Shown here piece after piece: positions 54,888 to 62,910 of a stretch of 64,000 nt of DNA. A model generated the notes under the pieces. The model saw only the letters and a list, made by a program, of their open reading frames with translations. It was not told where the DNA came from and did not search any database. The stretch covers positions 124,001-188,000 of the forward strand of contig CAWIQF010000012.1 of the NCBI GenBank assembly GCA_963838205.1, written 5' to 3'. Position numbers and translations under genes: made by a program. Source of the stretch: CAIVVT01 sp963838205 (GTDB taxonomy: Bacteria > Acidobacteriota > Terriglobia > Bryobacterales > Bryobacteraceae). Numbering within the stretch: the stretch's first letter is position 1; each line of letters begins with the position of its first letter.

Positions 54888-56146
54888 TCGTCGTCGCCGG
54901 CCTGGCCCTGGCCGGGCTGTTGCTGCTGGTCAGTTTCGTCCAACTGCTGAGCCTCGAAGCGATGCGTCTCCGCTCGCGCGACTCCGCGGCTCTCGAGTAT
55001 TTCAAGCAACACCTGCAAGCGCGCCTGGGCGCGGATACCGATCAAGGCACGCTGGCCTACTCGCTGGCCAAGCACACGCTGCTGGTGGCCACCGGCGCGG
55101 CCTTCGCCATCCTGGCGTTGCGCGCGGGTGGCGGCGCTATGGCCGCGGCGCAGAGCTTTGCGGCGGCGTGGCTGGTGATGCTCGCGTTCTCCTACATCGG
55201 CCCGCAACTGCTGTACCGCCGCACGCGCGCCGAGTGGGTCGAGCCGCTGATCCCGTTTCTTAAGATCATCGCCGCCGTCTTCCGCCCGCTCACCGCGGTG
55301 CTGAAGTTCCTCGAGTCGCTGTTTGAAATCGGCTCGCCGCCCAACGGCGCCGACAAACCCGCGACGCCCGGCGAGGAGATCGAAGCGCTGATTTCGGCTG
55401 GCGAAGAAGAGGGCATCATCGAAAAGGAAGACAGCCGCCTGATCCAGAGCGTGGTGGCGTTCGGCGATAAACGCGTGCGCGAGGTGATGACGCCGCGCCC
55501 GCAGGTGGTGTGGATCGACGTGTCGCGGCCGCTCGAGGAGCTGCGTCAACTGCTGAAAACCGAGCGCTATTCGCGCATCCCCATCGGCGAGGGCGGCATC
55601 GACCGCCTGATCGGCTTCGTCCACGTGCGCGATTTGTATGAGCTGGACGACGAGCAGCGAAAGACCAAGACCATCCGCGAGCTGATGCGCGAAATCGAAG
55701 GCGTGCCCGAGACCAAGCCCGTTCCGGAACTCCTGCGCGAGATGCAGACCGACGGCCGGCACATCGTCTACGTGGTCAATGAATACGGCAACGTGGCCGG
55801 CATCGCCACGCTCGAGGATCTGTTCGAAGAGGTTTTCGGCGAGATCTTCGACGAGCACGAACCGGCGCGCGACTTCGAGCGCGGCCCGGACGGCTCGATC
55901 ACCATCTCCGGCAGTTGCGACGTCGATCGGTTGGAAGAGTACTTCGGCTTCCGCCCCGCCGAGGGCACCGCGGCGGCCACCGTCGGCGGCCTGGTGACGG
56001 AATGGCTCGGCGCCGTGCCGGAGCCGGGCACGGTGGTGCGGCGCGAAGGCCTGGCGATCGAGGTGCTGGCCGCGGACGGAATGCGCGTCGAGAGCGTCCG
56101 CATCCGCTCCTGCAAAGACCAGGAAAACGGGAAAGAGGACGCATGA
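54884..56146 (+). CDS. CorC/HlyC (CNNM-related) CBS-domain membrane protein
   Basis: 420 residues. An N-terminal membrane part has three to four helices (about 1-125; VVAGLALAGLLLLVSFVQLLS, AFAILALRAGGG). A CBS pair (about 190-315; VREVMTPRPQVVWIDV, RYSRIPIGEGGIDRLIGFVHV, DGRHIVYVVNEYGNVAGIATLEDLFEEVFGEI) precedes a CorC_HlyC domain (about 335-410; ISGSCDVDRLEEYFGF). Members export Mg2+/Co2+ or act in its regulation, with CBS domains binding ATP-Mg. The membrane part is shorter and less conserved than in typical CNNM (DUF21) proteins. Coupled by ATGA overlaps to ybeY and era, as in many genomes. Confidence 0.88.
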   Translation: MIVVAGLALAGLLLLVSFVQLLSLEAMRLRSRDSAALEYFKQHLQARLGADTDQGTLAYSLAKHTLLVATGAAFAILALRAGGGAMAAAQSFAAAWLVMLAFSYIGPQLLYRRTRAEWVEPLIPFLKIIAAVFRPLTAVLKFLESLFEIGSPPNGADKPATPGEEIEALISAGEEEGIIEKEDSRLIQSVVAFGDKRVREVMTPRPQVVWIDVSRPLEELRQLLKTERYSRIPIGEGGIDRLIGFVHVRDLYELDDEQRKTKTIRELMREIEGVPETKPVPELLREMQTDGRHIVYVVNEYGNVAGIATLEDLFEEVFGEIFDEHEPARDFERGPDGSITISGSCDVDRLEEYFGFRPAEGTAAATVGGLVTEWLGAVPEPGTVVRREGLAIEVLAADGMRVESVRIRSCKDQENGKEDA

Positions 56147-57171
56147 GTAAGCACCGGACGCGCAGAAAACCGGGCGCGGAGGGCACCCACCGCTCCGGTT
56201 TCGTCTCCATCTTGGGACGGCCGAACGCAGGCAAGTTGACGCTCGTGAATGCCCTGGTCGGCCAGAAAATCGCCATCGTCACCGACAAGCCGCAGACCAC
56301 GCGCACTTCGATTCAAGGCGTCTGGACCTCGGAAGCCGCGCAGATCGTCTTTCTCGACACGCCCGGCATCCACGACGCCGCGACGCCGATCAACCGCCGC
56401 ATGATGAAGGCCGTGGCCAGTGCGCTCGACGGGCGCGACCTGCTGTTGTTCGTCGCCGACTCGACGCGCGAGCCGCGCCCCGAGGACCAGCAGGCGCTGG
56501 AGTGGGTCAAGCGCAGCCAGACGCCGGCCTTCGCCGTGCTCAACAAGGTCGATCTGTTGAACGACAAAGGGCTGCTGCTCCCGTTGACCGAGGCCTACAA
56601 AGGCTGGCACGAGTTCGAGGAATTCTTCCCCGTCTCCGCGCAAACCGGCGAGGGGCTGGACGAGTTGCGCGCCGCGATTATTCGGCGCCTGCCGCTGGGC
56701 CCGGCCTGCTTTCCCGCCGATTATCTGACCGATCAGCCGGAACGTTTTCTGGTGGCGGAAGCGATCCGCGAGAAGGTGCTGCTGGTCACGCGCCAGGAGG
56801 TGCCGCACTCGGTCGCGGTGACCATCGACGAATGGACCGAGACGCCGCGGCTGGTCAAAATCGCGGCCACGATTCACGTCGAGCGCGCCGGCCAGAAGCC
56901 GATCGTCATCGGCGCGGCGGGCTCGCGGCTGAAGGAGATCGGCACCCAGGCGCGCATCGACGCCGAGACGCTGCTCGGCAAAAAGATGTTCCTCCAACTC
57001 TTCGTGAAAGTCAGCGAGAAATGGCGCGAGCGCGAGGAATTCCTCAACCAGCTCGACTGGCGCACCGCGCTCCCGGCTGCCGCGCGGACCACGGACTCGC
57101 CGCTCGCGCCCCCGGCTATCGCGGAAACAAAGGGCTCCGCGGAGAGCGGGAATGAGCATAATGGAAAGTAG
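56143..57171 (+). CDS. era: GTPase Era, with an unusual P-loop
   Basis: 342 residues. GTPase domain: G1 GRPNAGKLTLVNAL, G2/G3 TDKPQTTRTSIQGVW and FLDTPGIHDAA, G4 LNKVDLL, and G5 VSAQTGEG. The KH domain follows (EAIREKVLLVTRQEVPHSVAV, IVIGAAGSRLKEIGTQARIDAE). Era binds the 3' end of 16S rRNA during 30S assembly. The P-loop Lys31 is followed by Leu32, encoded by TTG at 56236-56238, where Ser or Thr normally ligates Mg2+; TCG would be Ser. The C-terminus has a 35-residue extension rich in Ala/Pro/Ser. Start ATG 56143 overlaps the CorC-like stop, with AGAGGA 4 bp upstream. Confidence 0.95.
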   Translation: MSKHRTRRKPGAEGTHRSGFVSILGRPNAGKLTLVNALVGQKIAIVTDKPQTTRTSIQGVWTSEAAQIVFLDTPGIHDAATPINRRMMKAVASALDGRDLLLFVADSTREPRPEDQQALEWVKRSQTPAFAVLNKVDLLNDKGLLLPLTEAYKGWHEFEEFFPVSAQTGEGLDELRAAIIRRLPLGPACFPADYLTDQPERFLVAEAIREKVLLVTRQEVPHSVAVTIDEWTETPRLVKIAATIHVERAGQKPIVIGAAGSRLKEIGTQARIDAETLLGKKMFLQLFVKVSEKWREREEFLNQLDWRTALPAAARTTDSPLAPPAIAETKGSAESGNEHNGK

Positions 57172-57176
57172 CTGTT

Positions 57177-57458
57177 ATGACACGTGCAATCGTTCTGCTC
57201 TTTGCGGCCCTTCTGGCCTTCGGTCCGGTTTGGGCCTCGCAGGCCTCCGACGACAAAATCTATGACCAGGTGCGCCTCAAACTGGTCAGCGACCCCGACG
57301 TCAAAGGCGGCGCCCTCGACGTGCAGGTGAAGGACGGCATGGTGACCCTGCGCGGCGCGGTGACGTCCGACCGGGGCAAACAGAAGGCCGAGCGCCTGAC
57401 CAAGAAGGTGAAGGGCGTTCACGGCGTGGTCAACGAGCTGACCATCAAGGTGCAATAG
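57177..57458 (+). CDS. BON-domain periplasmic protein
   Basis: 93 residues. Signal peptide 1-23 (AIVLLFAALLAFGPVWASQA), then one BON domain (about 25-93; DDKIYDQVRLKLVSDPDVKGGALDVQVKDGMVTLRGAVTSD and TKKVKGVHGVVNELTI). BON domains bind phospholipid or envelope partners, as in OsmY. It follows era by 5 bp and may be co-transcribed. Its last 14 bp overlap the end of the convergent isomerase-like gene. Confidence 0.88.
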   Translation: MTRAIVLLFAALLAFGPVWASQASDDKIYDQVRLKLVSDPDVKGGALDVQVKDGMVTLRGAVTSDRGKQKAERLTKKVKGVHGVVNELTIKVQ

Positions 57459-59256
57459 CGCCGCACGCTATTTCCAACGCTTGAGCCTGCGCCGCCGCCT
57501 GGCGGAAAAACTCGTCGAGCGCCTTGAGCGAAGCCTCCGACGAGTCCCGCAGCGTGATCGAAACCACCAGCCGCCCGCGCTGTTCGAGCGCCATCTGCGT
57601 CGCCAGAAACTGCGCCCGGTGGTAGTCCGCCTTGTAGCCCGCCTCGGGCATCGCTTCGGCCTTCTCGCTCAGTAGCACGGTGGACAGGCACCGCCCATGA
57701 CCGATCACCATCTCGTGATACGAGTGGTTCATCGCCGGGCCTTCATAGACATCGGCGGGCATCTTCAAGCCATCCCGAAATACCAGCGCGGCGGCGCGCT
57801 CCAGCACCTGGCGCAGCTTCCTGCCGGGCGCGTGATAGCGCGTGTCTCCAAAAAACGTCAGCTCGCCGTACTCCACCACGCCCGCCTCGGCCAGCTGGCC
57901 GAGCAGCGCGGCGTACGCCGAGGCGGCATCTCGCGCCTTCATCTCGAAGCCGCACGGCAGGCGGTCGTAGTGCAGCACCACGCCGCCGCGCCAGCGCGCC
58001 TGCCGCGGGCTGGTCTTAAGCTGCTTCCACTCTTTCGTGTTTTCGATGCCGCCCTGAAAAACCGAATTGTCGTACAGCGGCTGGGCGATCGATTTGTACA
58101 ACTCGACGCCGGGCTGCGTGACGAAGTTCATCGCCCGCAGCCAGCCCAGCGCGAAAACTGTGTAGTGGATGAACTGCAGGTAGCGCGAGAGCGGCGCTTC
58201 GGCCGGCAGCGTGAGCACGGCCAGCGGATAGCCGCTGCGGCGCAGCAGCATCAGCTTGCGGCGGTCGGCGGCGGGTTCGCCCTGGCGTCCCACGAGCAGG
58301 AACGCGCGATCCTGCCGCGCGTCCTTCGGAGCGCGATAGTCGGCCATGCGCAGCGGCTCGTTGATGATCAGTTTCAGTCCGAGCTGCTCGCTCTTGCCGA
58401 GGCTCTCCTCGAAGTTCTGCTTGGTCCACAGCGCCGCGCCGCCGAGCGAGCGGGAGAGCGCGAGCGTCACCTTATCGCGCCCCGCGCGGCCCTGTTGATG
58501 CAGGAACGCCGCCAGGCGGAAGGCGGCCCCGATCTCGTCCAACCTGAGGAACGTGCCACTGATCCAGGCGCGCAGCGGGACGCCCGCCAGGCCCAGCGGG
58601 TACAGGCTGCCGCGCGTCAGCGGCGCGCTGTGCCGCCCGGCGGTGGCATAGCCGTCGTCAAGCTGCAACGCGACGCGGCGGTACTTACGGCGCGCGGCGA
58701 ACTGGTCCAGCAGCGAGCCCGTGAACGTCAGGTAAATGAAATTGGGACGGCTGTCGAGCCCCAGCCCGTCGTACAGCGCGGCCAGCTTCTCCAGGTTCAC
58801 GACCGGCTCATTCGACGTCATGCCCAGCGCCATGCCCACCACCAGCGTCGAGGCCAGCGCGGCCCGCAGCGAGCCGGCGCGGTGCTTCATGTCGGCCACG
58901 ATCGCCTTCAGCTTGGCCGGATCGGTCGAGTCGAGAACGTACAGCTTGGGCCCGCGCTTCAGCAGCCCGCAAGCCAGGTACATGGCCTTGTCCTCGGCCG
59001 AGCCGCCCATCCCCGCCCACACGACAAACTTCAGGTTGACCCCGTGCTTCGCGCGGATTGCGGCCTTCAAGTCGTCCAGTTCGTCCAGGATCAGGCGCGG
59101 CCATTCGGGGTGCTTTTCGGCCAGCCAGCTCAGGTGGAAAACTCCGTAGCAATTCCTCGTCACCTGGCCGCCGGGCTCGGTTTCCATGCCGATGCCGATC
59201 GAGCTCGTTGCGCGCAGCGTCGAGAGACGCGACGCCGTGGCGTCGCGCCTTCGCAT
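57445..59256 (-). CDS. Phosphoglucose-isomerase-like SIS protein; N-terminus possibly frameshifted
   Basis: About 603 residues from ATG 59256 (580 from ATG 59187). VVWAGMGGSAEDKAMYLACGLL, LYVLDSTDPAKLKAIV and STLVVGMALGMTSNEPVVNL resemble the glucose-6-phosphate-isomerase half of transaldolase-isomerase fusions, where a Gly-Gly-Ser loop binds sugar phosphate. The C-terminal half (GYKADYHRAQFLATQMALEQRGRLV) is family-typical, but catalytic residues are not certain. A different reading frame upstream, from GTG 59350 to about 59230, reads ILRLDNDRPPSDEMARRFEE and EKKVLARLEALDA with coding-like composition. It probably supplied the natural N-terminus before a one-base shift within about 59190-59260. 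The end overlaps the BON gene by 14 bp. Confidence 0.66.
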   Translation of the reverse strand: MRRRDATASRLSTLRATSSIGIGMETEPGGQVTRNCYGVFHLSWLAEKHPEWPRLILDELDDLKAAIRAKHGVNLKFVVWAGMGGSAEDKAMYLACGLLKRGPKLYVLDSTDPAKLKAIVADMKHRAGSLRAALASTLVVGMALGMTSNEPVVNLEKLAALYDGLGLDSRPNFIYLTFTGSLLDQFAARRKYRRVALQLDDGYATAGRHSAPLTRGSLYPLGLAGVPLRAWISGTFLRLDEIGAAFRLAAFLHQQGRAGRDKVTLALSRSLGGAALWTKQNFEESLGKSEQLGLKLIINEPLRMADYRAPKDARQDRAFLLVGRQGEPAADRRKLMLLRRSGYPLAVLTLPAEAPLSRYLQFIHYTVFALGWLRAMNFVTQPGVELYKSIAQPLYDNSVFQGGIENTKEWKQLKTSPRQARWRGGVVLHYDRLPCGFEMKARDAASAYAALLGQLAEAGVVEYGELTFFGDTRYHAPGRKLRQVLERAAALVFRDGLKMPADVYEGPAMNHSYHEMVIGHGRCLSTVLLSEKAEAMPEAGYKADYHRAQFLATQMALEQRGRLVVSITLRDSSEASLKALDEFFRQAAAQAQALEIACGAIAP

Positions 59257-59423
59257 CCAGCGCTTCGAGACGCGCCAGGACCTTCTTTTCCTCGAACCGG
59301 CGCGCCATCTCGTCCGACGGCGGCCGATCGTTATCCAGGCGCAGGATCACTCGATTGTTTTATCACAGGGCCGAGGCTGTGGCTTGGCCGAATCGGAGCG
59401 GCCGGCGATGGTATGGTGGCAAC

Positions 59424-59543
59424 ATGAGGCGCGGGTGTGCGATCGCGCTGGCGGCGCTGGCGCTGGGCGCGTGTGCGGGCGTGCCGCATAGGGCTCCGGT
59501 TTCCGGCCCGCTGGAGGCGGCATGGCTCGCCAGCGGACGCTAG
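59424..59543 (+). CDS. Tiny lipoprotein-like ORF ahead of the transglutaminase gene
   Basis: 39 residues: MRRGCAIALAALALGACAGV gives a lipoprotein signal with lipobox LGAC, then a short Pro/Ala tail. The last 22 bp overlap the start of the next gene. Mature length is only about 23 residues, so it may be a leader-like or fortuitous frame. Ribosome site is unclear (GGTGG about 5 bp upstream). Confidence 0.35.
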   Translation: MRRGCAIALAALALGACAGVPHRAPVSGPLEAAWLASGR

Positions 59544-61861
59544 ATCTCGAGCGCTCGCTCGACCGGTTCCTGCAAACCGCGCTGCTCGCTCTGCTGGCCA
59601 GCGGCTACCTGGCGCTGGCCCTGTCCGGCGCGCTCGACCGGGCCTGCCTGGTGGCCGGCGCGCTGGTGCTCGCGGCGCGCGCGGCGCAGCTCGCGGGCCT
59701 CGTGCGCTTCATCGTCCCCGAGCGCTGGGCCAGCCGCGCCACGGCCTGCTACCTGCTGTTCGTGCCCGCGGATTACCTGCTGATCTCGCGCGATCTGATT
59801 CGAACCACGGTGCACGTGATCGTCTTCGCGGCGGCAGTGAAAGTGCTGTCAACGCGCACCGGCCGCGACTCCGCGCTCGTGGGCCTGATCGCGTTTCTCG
59901 AGATGTTAACCGCGGCGCTCGGTTCCACCAGCGTGGCGTTTCTATTGCTGTTGATGCTGTTCTGGGCCGCGGCGCTGGCGGCTCTGGCGAGCGCGGAAAT
60001 CCGCGGCGCGATGCGCGGCCGGGCGACGGTGGCCGGCGCTTCCGCCATCGGTGGACGGTTGGTCGCGCTGAGCGGCGTGGCGGGCCTGGGCGTGCTGGCG
60101 CTGAGCGTGGCGCTGTTTCTGGTGCTGCCGCGCACGGCGCGCGTGGCCCTCGAGCGGCTGCTGCCCGGCACGCAGCGCGTGTCGGGCTTCGCGCCGGAGT
60201 TTACGCTGGGGCAGCCGGGCGAGATCCGGCCGAGCGGCAGGCCGATGCTGCACGTGCGCTTTGCCGCCGGTGAGCCGCGCGCGGGGCTGCACTGGCGCGG
60301 CACGGCGCTGGCTGAGTTCGACGGGCGGAGATGGTACAACTCGCCGCGCGGCGGCTCCGTGCTGCGGGCCGGCGACGGCGGCTACGTGCAACTGGTGTCG
60401 GACGACCAGCGGCGCCGGCCCGGGCTGCGCAGCTTCTACGAGGTGGTGCTGCATGGCGGCTCGGAGTACCTGTTCTTCGCCGGCCTGCCAGAGAACGTGC
60501 GCGTCTCGAGCGACCGGCTGGTGCGCACGCCGGCGGGCGGGGTGAAGCTGCCGTTCGGCCAGAACGGCGCTCTGCACTACGTGGTCGACTCTTACCTGGG
60601 CGCGGGGTCGGCGTTGGACGAATCGCCGCCGCCGCCGCTGAGCCCCGTGGAGCGCGACCTCTACCTGCGGCTGCCGGACGTGGACCGCCGCATTCCGGCG
60701 CTGGCGCGCGCCATCACGGCGGGCGCTGGCGGCGACGCAGTCCAAGCGCCTTCCATCACGACAGGCGCTGGCGGCGGCGTAGCGCAATCGCATCCCATCA
60801 CAGCAGGCGCTGGCGGCGACGCAGGTCAAGCGCCTTCCATCACAGCGGGCACGGGTGGCGGCATAGCGCAAGCGCCTTCCATCACAGCGGACGCTGGCGG
60901 CGGCGTAGCGCAATCGCATCCCATCATTGTGGGCGCAGGTGGCAACGCGGCGCGAGCGCGCGCCATCGAGAGCTACCTGCGGACGCGCTTCGCCTACTCG
61001 CTCGAACCGGTGGAAAGCGAGAGCGCGGACCCGCTGGCCGGCTTTCTGTTTGAACGGAAGAAGGGCCACTGCGAGTACTTCGCCTCGGCCATGGCGGTGC
61101 TGCTTAGGGAACTGCGGATCCCATCGCGCGTAGCCACGGGCTACCTGGGCGGGACGGCCAACCCGCTCACCGGCTGGCTGGTGGTGCGGGGCTCGGATGC
61201 GCACGCCTGGGTGGAGGCCTGGATCCCCGGACAGGGATGGACGACCTACGATCCCACGCCCGCGGGCGAGGAATGGAACGCGTCCGGCGGGTTGTGGTCG
61301 CGGGCCGGCCTGTACTTCGACGCGGCGGAGACGTTGTGGCAGGAGTGGGTTGTGGGCTACGACCTGGACTGGCAGTTGACGCTGGCTTTCCACGTCGACC
61401 AGTCGCGGCGGCTGGGCGCACCGTGGCTGGAGCGGCAGTGGAAGCGGTTGGCCGGAGCGTGGCGACAGGCGGCGCAGGGCGGTTGGCCGCGCGGACCGGC
61501 GCGCGCGGCCGGAGCCGCGGCGGCGCTGCTGCTGGCGGGCCTGGCGCTGGTGTTCCGCCGGCGCATCGCCCAGGCTCTGATCCGCCGGCGCACGGGTCGC
61601 AGGCCGGGAGAGCCGGCGCTGGCCGCGCACGAAGCCGCCCGGCTGTACCGGCGCATGCTGGCCGCGATGCACAAGCGCGGCGTCGAGAAAGCAGCCTCCC
61701 AGACCGCGGGCGAGTTCGCGGCCGGGGTGGGCCCGAGCGAAGCCGCTGCGCTCGTGGCCGAGTTCACCGCCGCCTACCACGCCCTGCGCTACGGCCGGGA
61801 CCCCGGACAGGCCGCGCGCATGGCCGTGCTGCTGCGCCAGATCGAAGCTCTGCCGCGGTAG
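59522..61861 (+). CDS. TgpA-like transglutaminase (DUF3488-type) membrane protein
   Basis: 779 residues. Six N-terminal TM helices (about 15-190) match the DUF3488/TgpA layout. A periplasmic part follows (about 195-400), then the transglutaminase-like core with Cys517 in KKGHCEYFASAMAVLLREL, His561 in SDAHAWVEAWIPG and Asp577 in TTYDPTPAG, spaced as in TgpA. A TM helix at about 660-680 (AAGAAAALLLAGLALVF) precedes a DUF4129-type cytoplasmic tail (LYRRMLAAMHKRGVEK). Members are protease-like or cross-linking envelope enzymes. Between the periplasmic part and the core there is a six-unit 14-residue tandem repeat that the family lacks. ATG 59522 lacks a strong ribosome site. Confidence 0.9.
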   Translation: MARQRTLDLERSLDRFLQTALLALLASGYLALALSGALDRACLVAGALVLAARAAQLAGLVRFIVPERWASRATACYLLFVPADYLLISRDLIRTTVHVIVFAAAVKVLSTRTGRDSALVGLIAFLEMLTAALGSTSVAFLLLLMLFWAAALAALASAEIRGAMRGRATVAGASAIGGRLVALSGVAGLGVLALSVALFLVLPRTARVALERLLPGTQRVSGFAPEFTLGQPGEIRPSGRPMLHVRFAAGEPRAGLHWRGTALAEFDGRRWYNSPRGGSVLRAGDGGYVQLVSDDQRRRPGLRSFYEVVLHGGSEYLFFAGLPENVRVSSDRLVRTPAGGVKLPFGQNGALHYVVDSYLGAGSALDESPPPPLSPVERDLYLRLPDVDRRIPALARAITAGAGGDAVQAPSITTGAGGGVAQSHPITAGAGGDAGQAPSITAGTGGGIAQAPSITADAGGGVAQSHPIIVGAGGNAARARAIESYLRTRFAYSLEPVESESADPLAGFLFERKKGHCEYFASAMAVLLRELRIPSRVATGYLGGTANPLTGWLVVRGSDAHAWVEAWIPGQGWTTYDPTPAGEEWNASGGLWSRAGLYFDAAETLWQEWVVGYDLDWQLTLAFHVDQSRRLGAPWLERQWKRLAGAWRQAAQGGWPRGPARAAGAAAALLLAGLALVFRRRIAQALIRRRTGRRPGEPALAAHEAARLYRRMLAAMHKRGVEKAASQTAGEFAAGVGPSEAAALVAEFTAAYHALRYGRDPGQAARMAVLLRQIEALPR
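60713..60964 (+). repeat. In-frame 42-bp minisatellite, six copies
   Basis: Exact 42-bp period, units starting at 60713, 60755, 60797, 60839, 60881 and 60923. Each encodes a 14-residue unit of the type ITAGAGGDAVQAPS or ITTGAGGGVAQSHP. Two unit types alternate partly, which indicates duplication in blocks. The last copy reads GNAARARAIESYL on into the conserved helix, so the array probably arose from that native segment. Confidence 0.93.
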
Positions 61862-61997
61862 GGCCGAGCCGGGCGTGCGCAGGCCCGAAAAACGGGGTGA
61901 TTTCCGCGCAAGGCAGAGTGCTGAACAAACGCGCCGCAGACGACGCGGATGGCACGGGTGAACGGGGCTTGAGGATACCCTTCCGGGCTAGCTGGTT

Positions 61998-62519
61998 TCA
62001 ATCATTCTCGACCTTGAGAGTCTGTGCCGGGTTGAAACTGGCCCCGCACGCGGGACAGGGGATCTCCGTCAATTCCCATCTTGATAGCCAGCGTGTGTAC
62101 TGGAAGTACAGCGCTCTGCGCCCCTGTTCTGACAACGATACCAACCGAGACGCGGCCTGAAGCCACTTTCTATCGACGGTCATGGGCTCAAGAAAGCTCA
62201 CGAAGCTCTCCGGCATTGTGTCGCGATACCTCGGAAGGTGCAAACGCGAAAATACCTTGTTCTTCCGAACGTTTGTCTGGTCGGCGGAAGACAACTCGGA
62301 GAGGTTTACGACTGGAACGACTACCAAGCGAAGGGTGTGCGGCTTGTCAACATCACAGCTCTGGTTCAGGAGCATCCCCCGGACAAGCTTGGTGGATACA
62401 CGCGCGATCAGCTGAGAGTCGTCCCCTTCTGAAGCTTCAAGCCGCACGAATTGGACGGCAGCGAAGATGTCACCTTGGCGCAGCTGGTCGCGCAACAGCT
62501 CATAAAACTCGTCAGCCAC
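61998..62519 (-). CDS. Unrecognised protein with C-terminal CxxC motif
   Basis: 173 residues. DEFYELLRDQLRQGDIFAAVQFVRLE at the start is followed by LVRGMLLNQSCDVDKPHTLRLVVVPVVNL, a strongly conserved-looking core with an 'NQSCD' motif. A basic helix (VRKNKVFSRLHLPRYRD) and a C-terminal single CPACGASF complete the protein. No signal peptide or TM helix. 'Q.GDI...v.f' and 'l..QsCDv' together remind me of proteins encoded in mobile or defence contexts, but I cannot name the family. Third gene of a three-gene unit; 10 bp after the previous stop. GC is lower than in the rest of the window. Confidence 0.6.
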   Translation of the reverse strand: MADEFYELLRDQLRQGDIFAAVQFVRLEASEGDDSQLIARVSTKLVRGMLLNQSCDVDKPHTLRLVVVPVVNLSELSSADQTNVRKNKVFSRLHLPRYRDTMPESFVSFLEPMTVDRKWLQAASRLVSLSEQGRRALYFQYTRWLSRWELTEIPCPACGASFNPAQTLKVEND

Positions 62520-62529
62520 GTGCCGGGGC

Positions 62530-62907
62530 CTAACTCAGAAAAAACTCTTCACCGTCAACTGACTCGTCGGTGTCCGGCTTGAACAACTTCGGGAAGACTT
62601 CCGAAAGCTTCGTCACCGACATGCCGATCTTGGTGTCCACCGGTGCCCCGTTCCAGCGTTCCGAGACACTGCCCGATTGTAGGTCCTTTCGTGCAACCCT
62701 CACCACCTGTACCACTGCATCCGGGCTAGAGCTGAATACCGCCATTGCATTTGAAGGCACCGCCGATTGAGCGACCGTCAACACGCTGAAGATTACCTTA
62801 ATGGCGCTGGTAGCGATGCACTTATTCCCTACCCGCAGTGGACGGGCTGGTTTTGCTACAACGACTTCCTCGTCTCCAAGGTCCCATTTGCGTTTCGTTG
62901 TCATCAC
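62530..62907 (-). CDS. Unrecognised small protein
   Basis: 125 residues. MMTTKRKWDLGDEEVVVAK is hydrophilic. A central hydrophobic stretch (ATSAIKVIFSVLTVAQSAV) and AVFSSSPDAVVQVVRVARKDL follow, and the C-terminus is acidic (PDTDESVDGEEFFLS). Composition is balanced and the gene is tightly placed (3 bp and 10 bp from its neighbours), so it is probably real. No motif suggests a function. Middle gene of the three-gene unit. Confidence 0.55.
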   Translation of the reverse strand: MMTTKRKWDLGDEEVVVAKPARPLRVGNKCIATSAIKVIFSVLTVAQSAVPSNAMAVFSSSPDAVVQVVRVARKDLQSGSVSERWNGAPVDTKIGMSVTKLSEVFPKLFKPDTDESVDGEEFFLS

Positions 62908-62910
62908 TCA

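Noticed and set aside
61900..61990. Repeat-like GCCGCAGACGACGCGGAT element after the transglutaminase gene
   Set aside because: Only one copy was seen, with no second match in the window.
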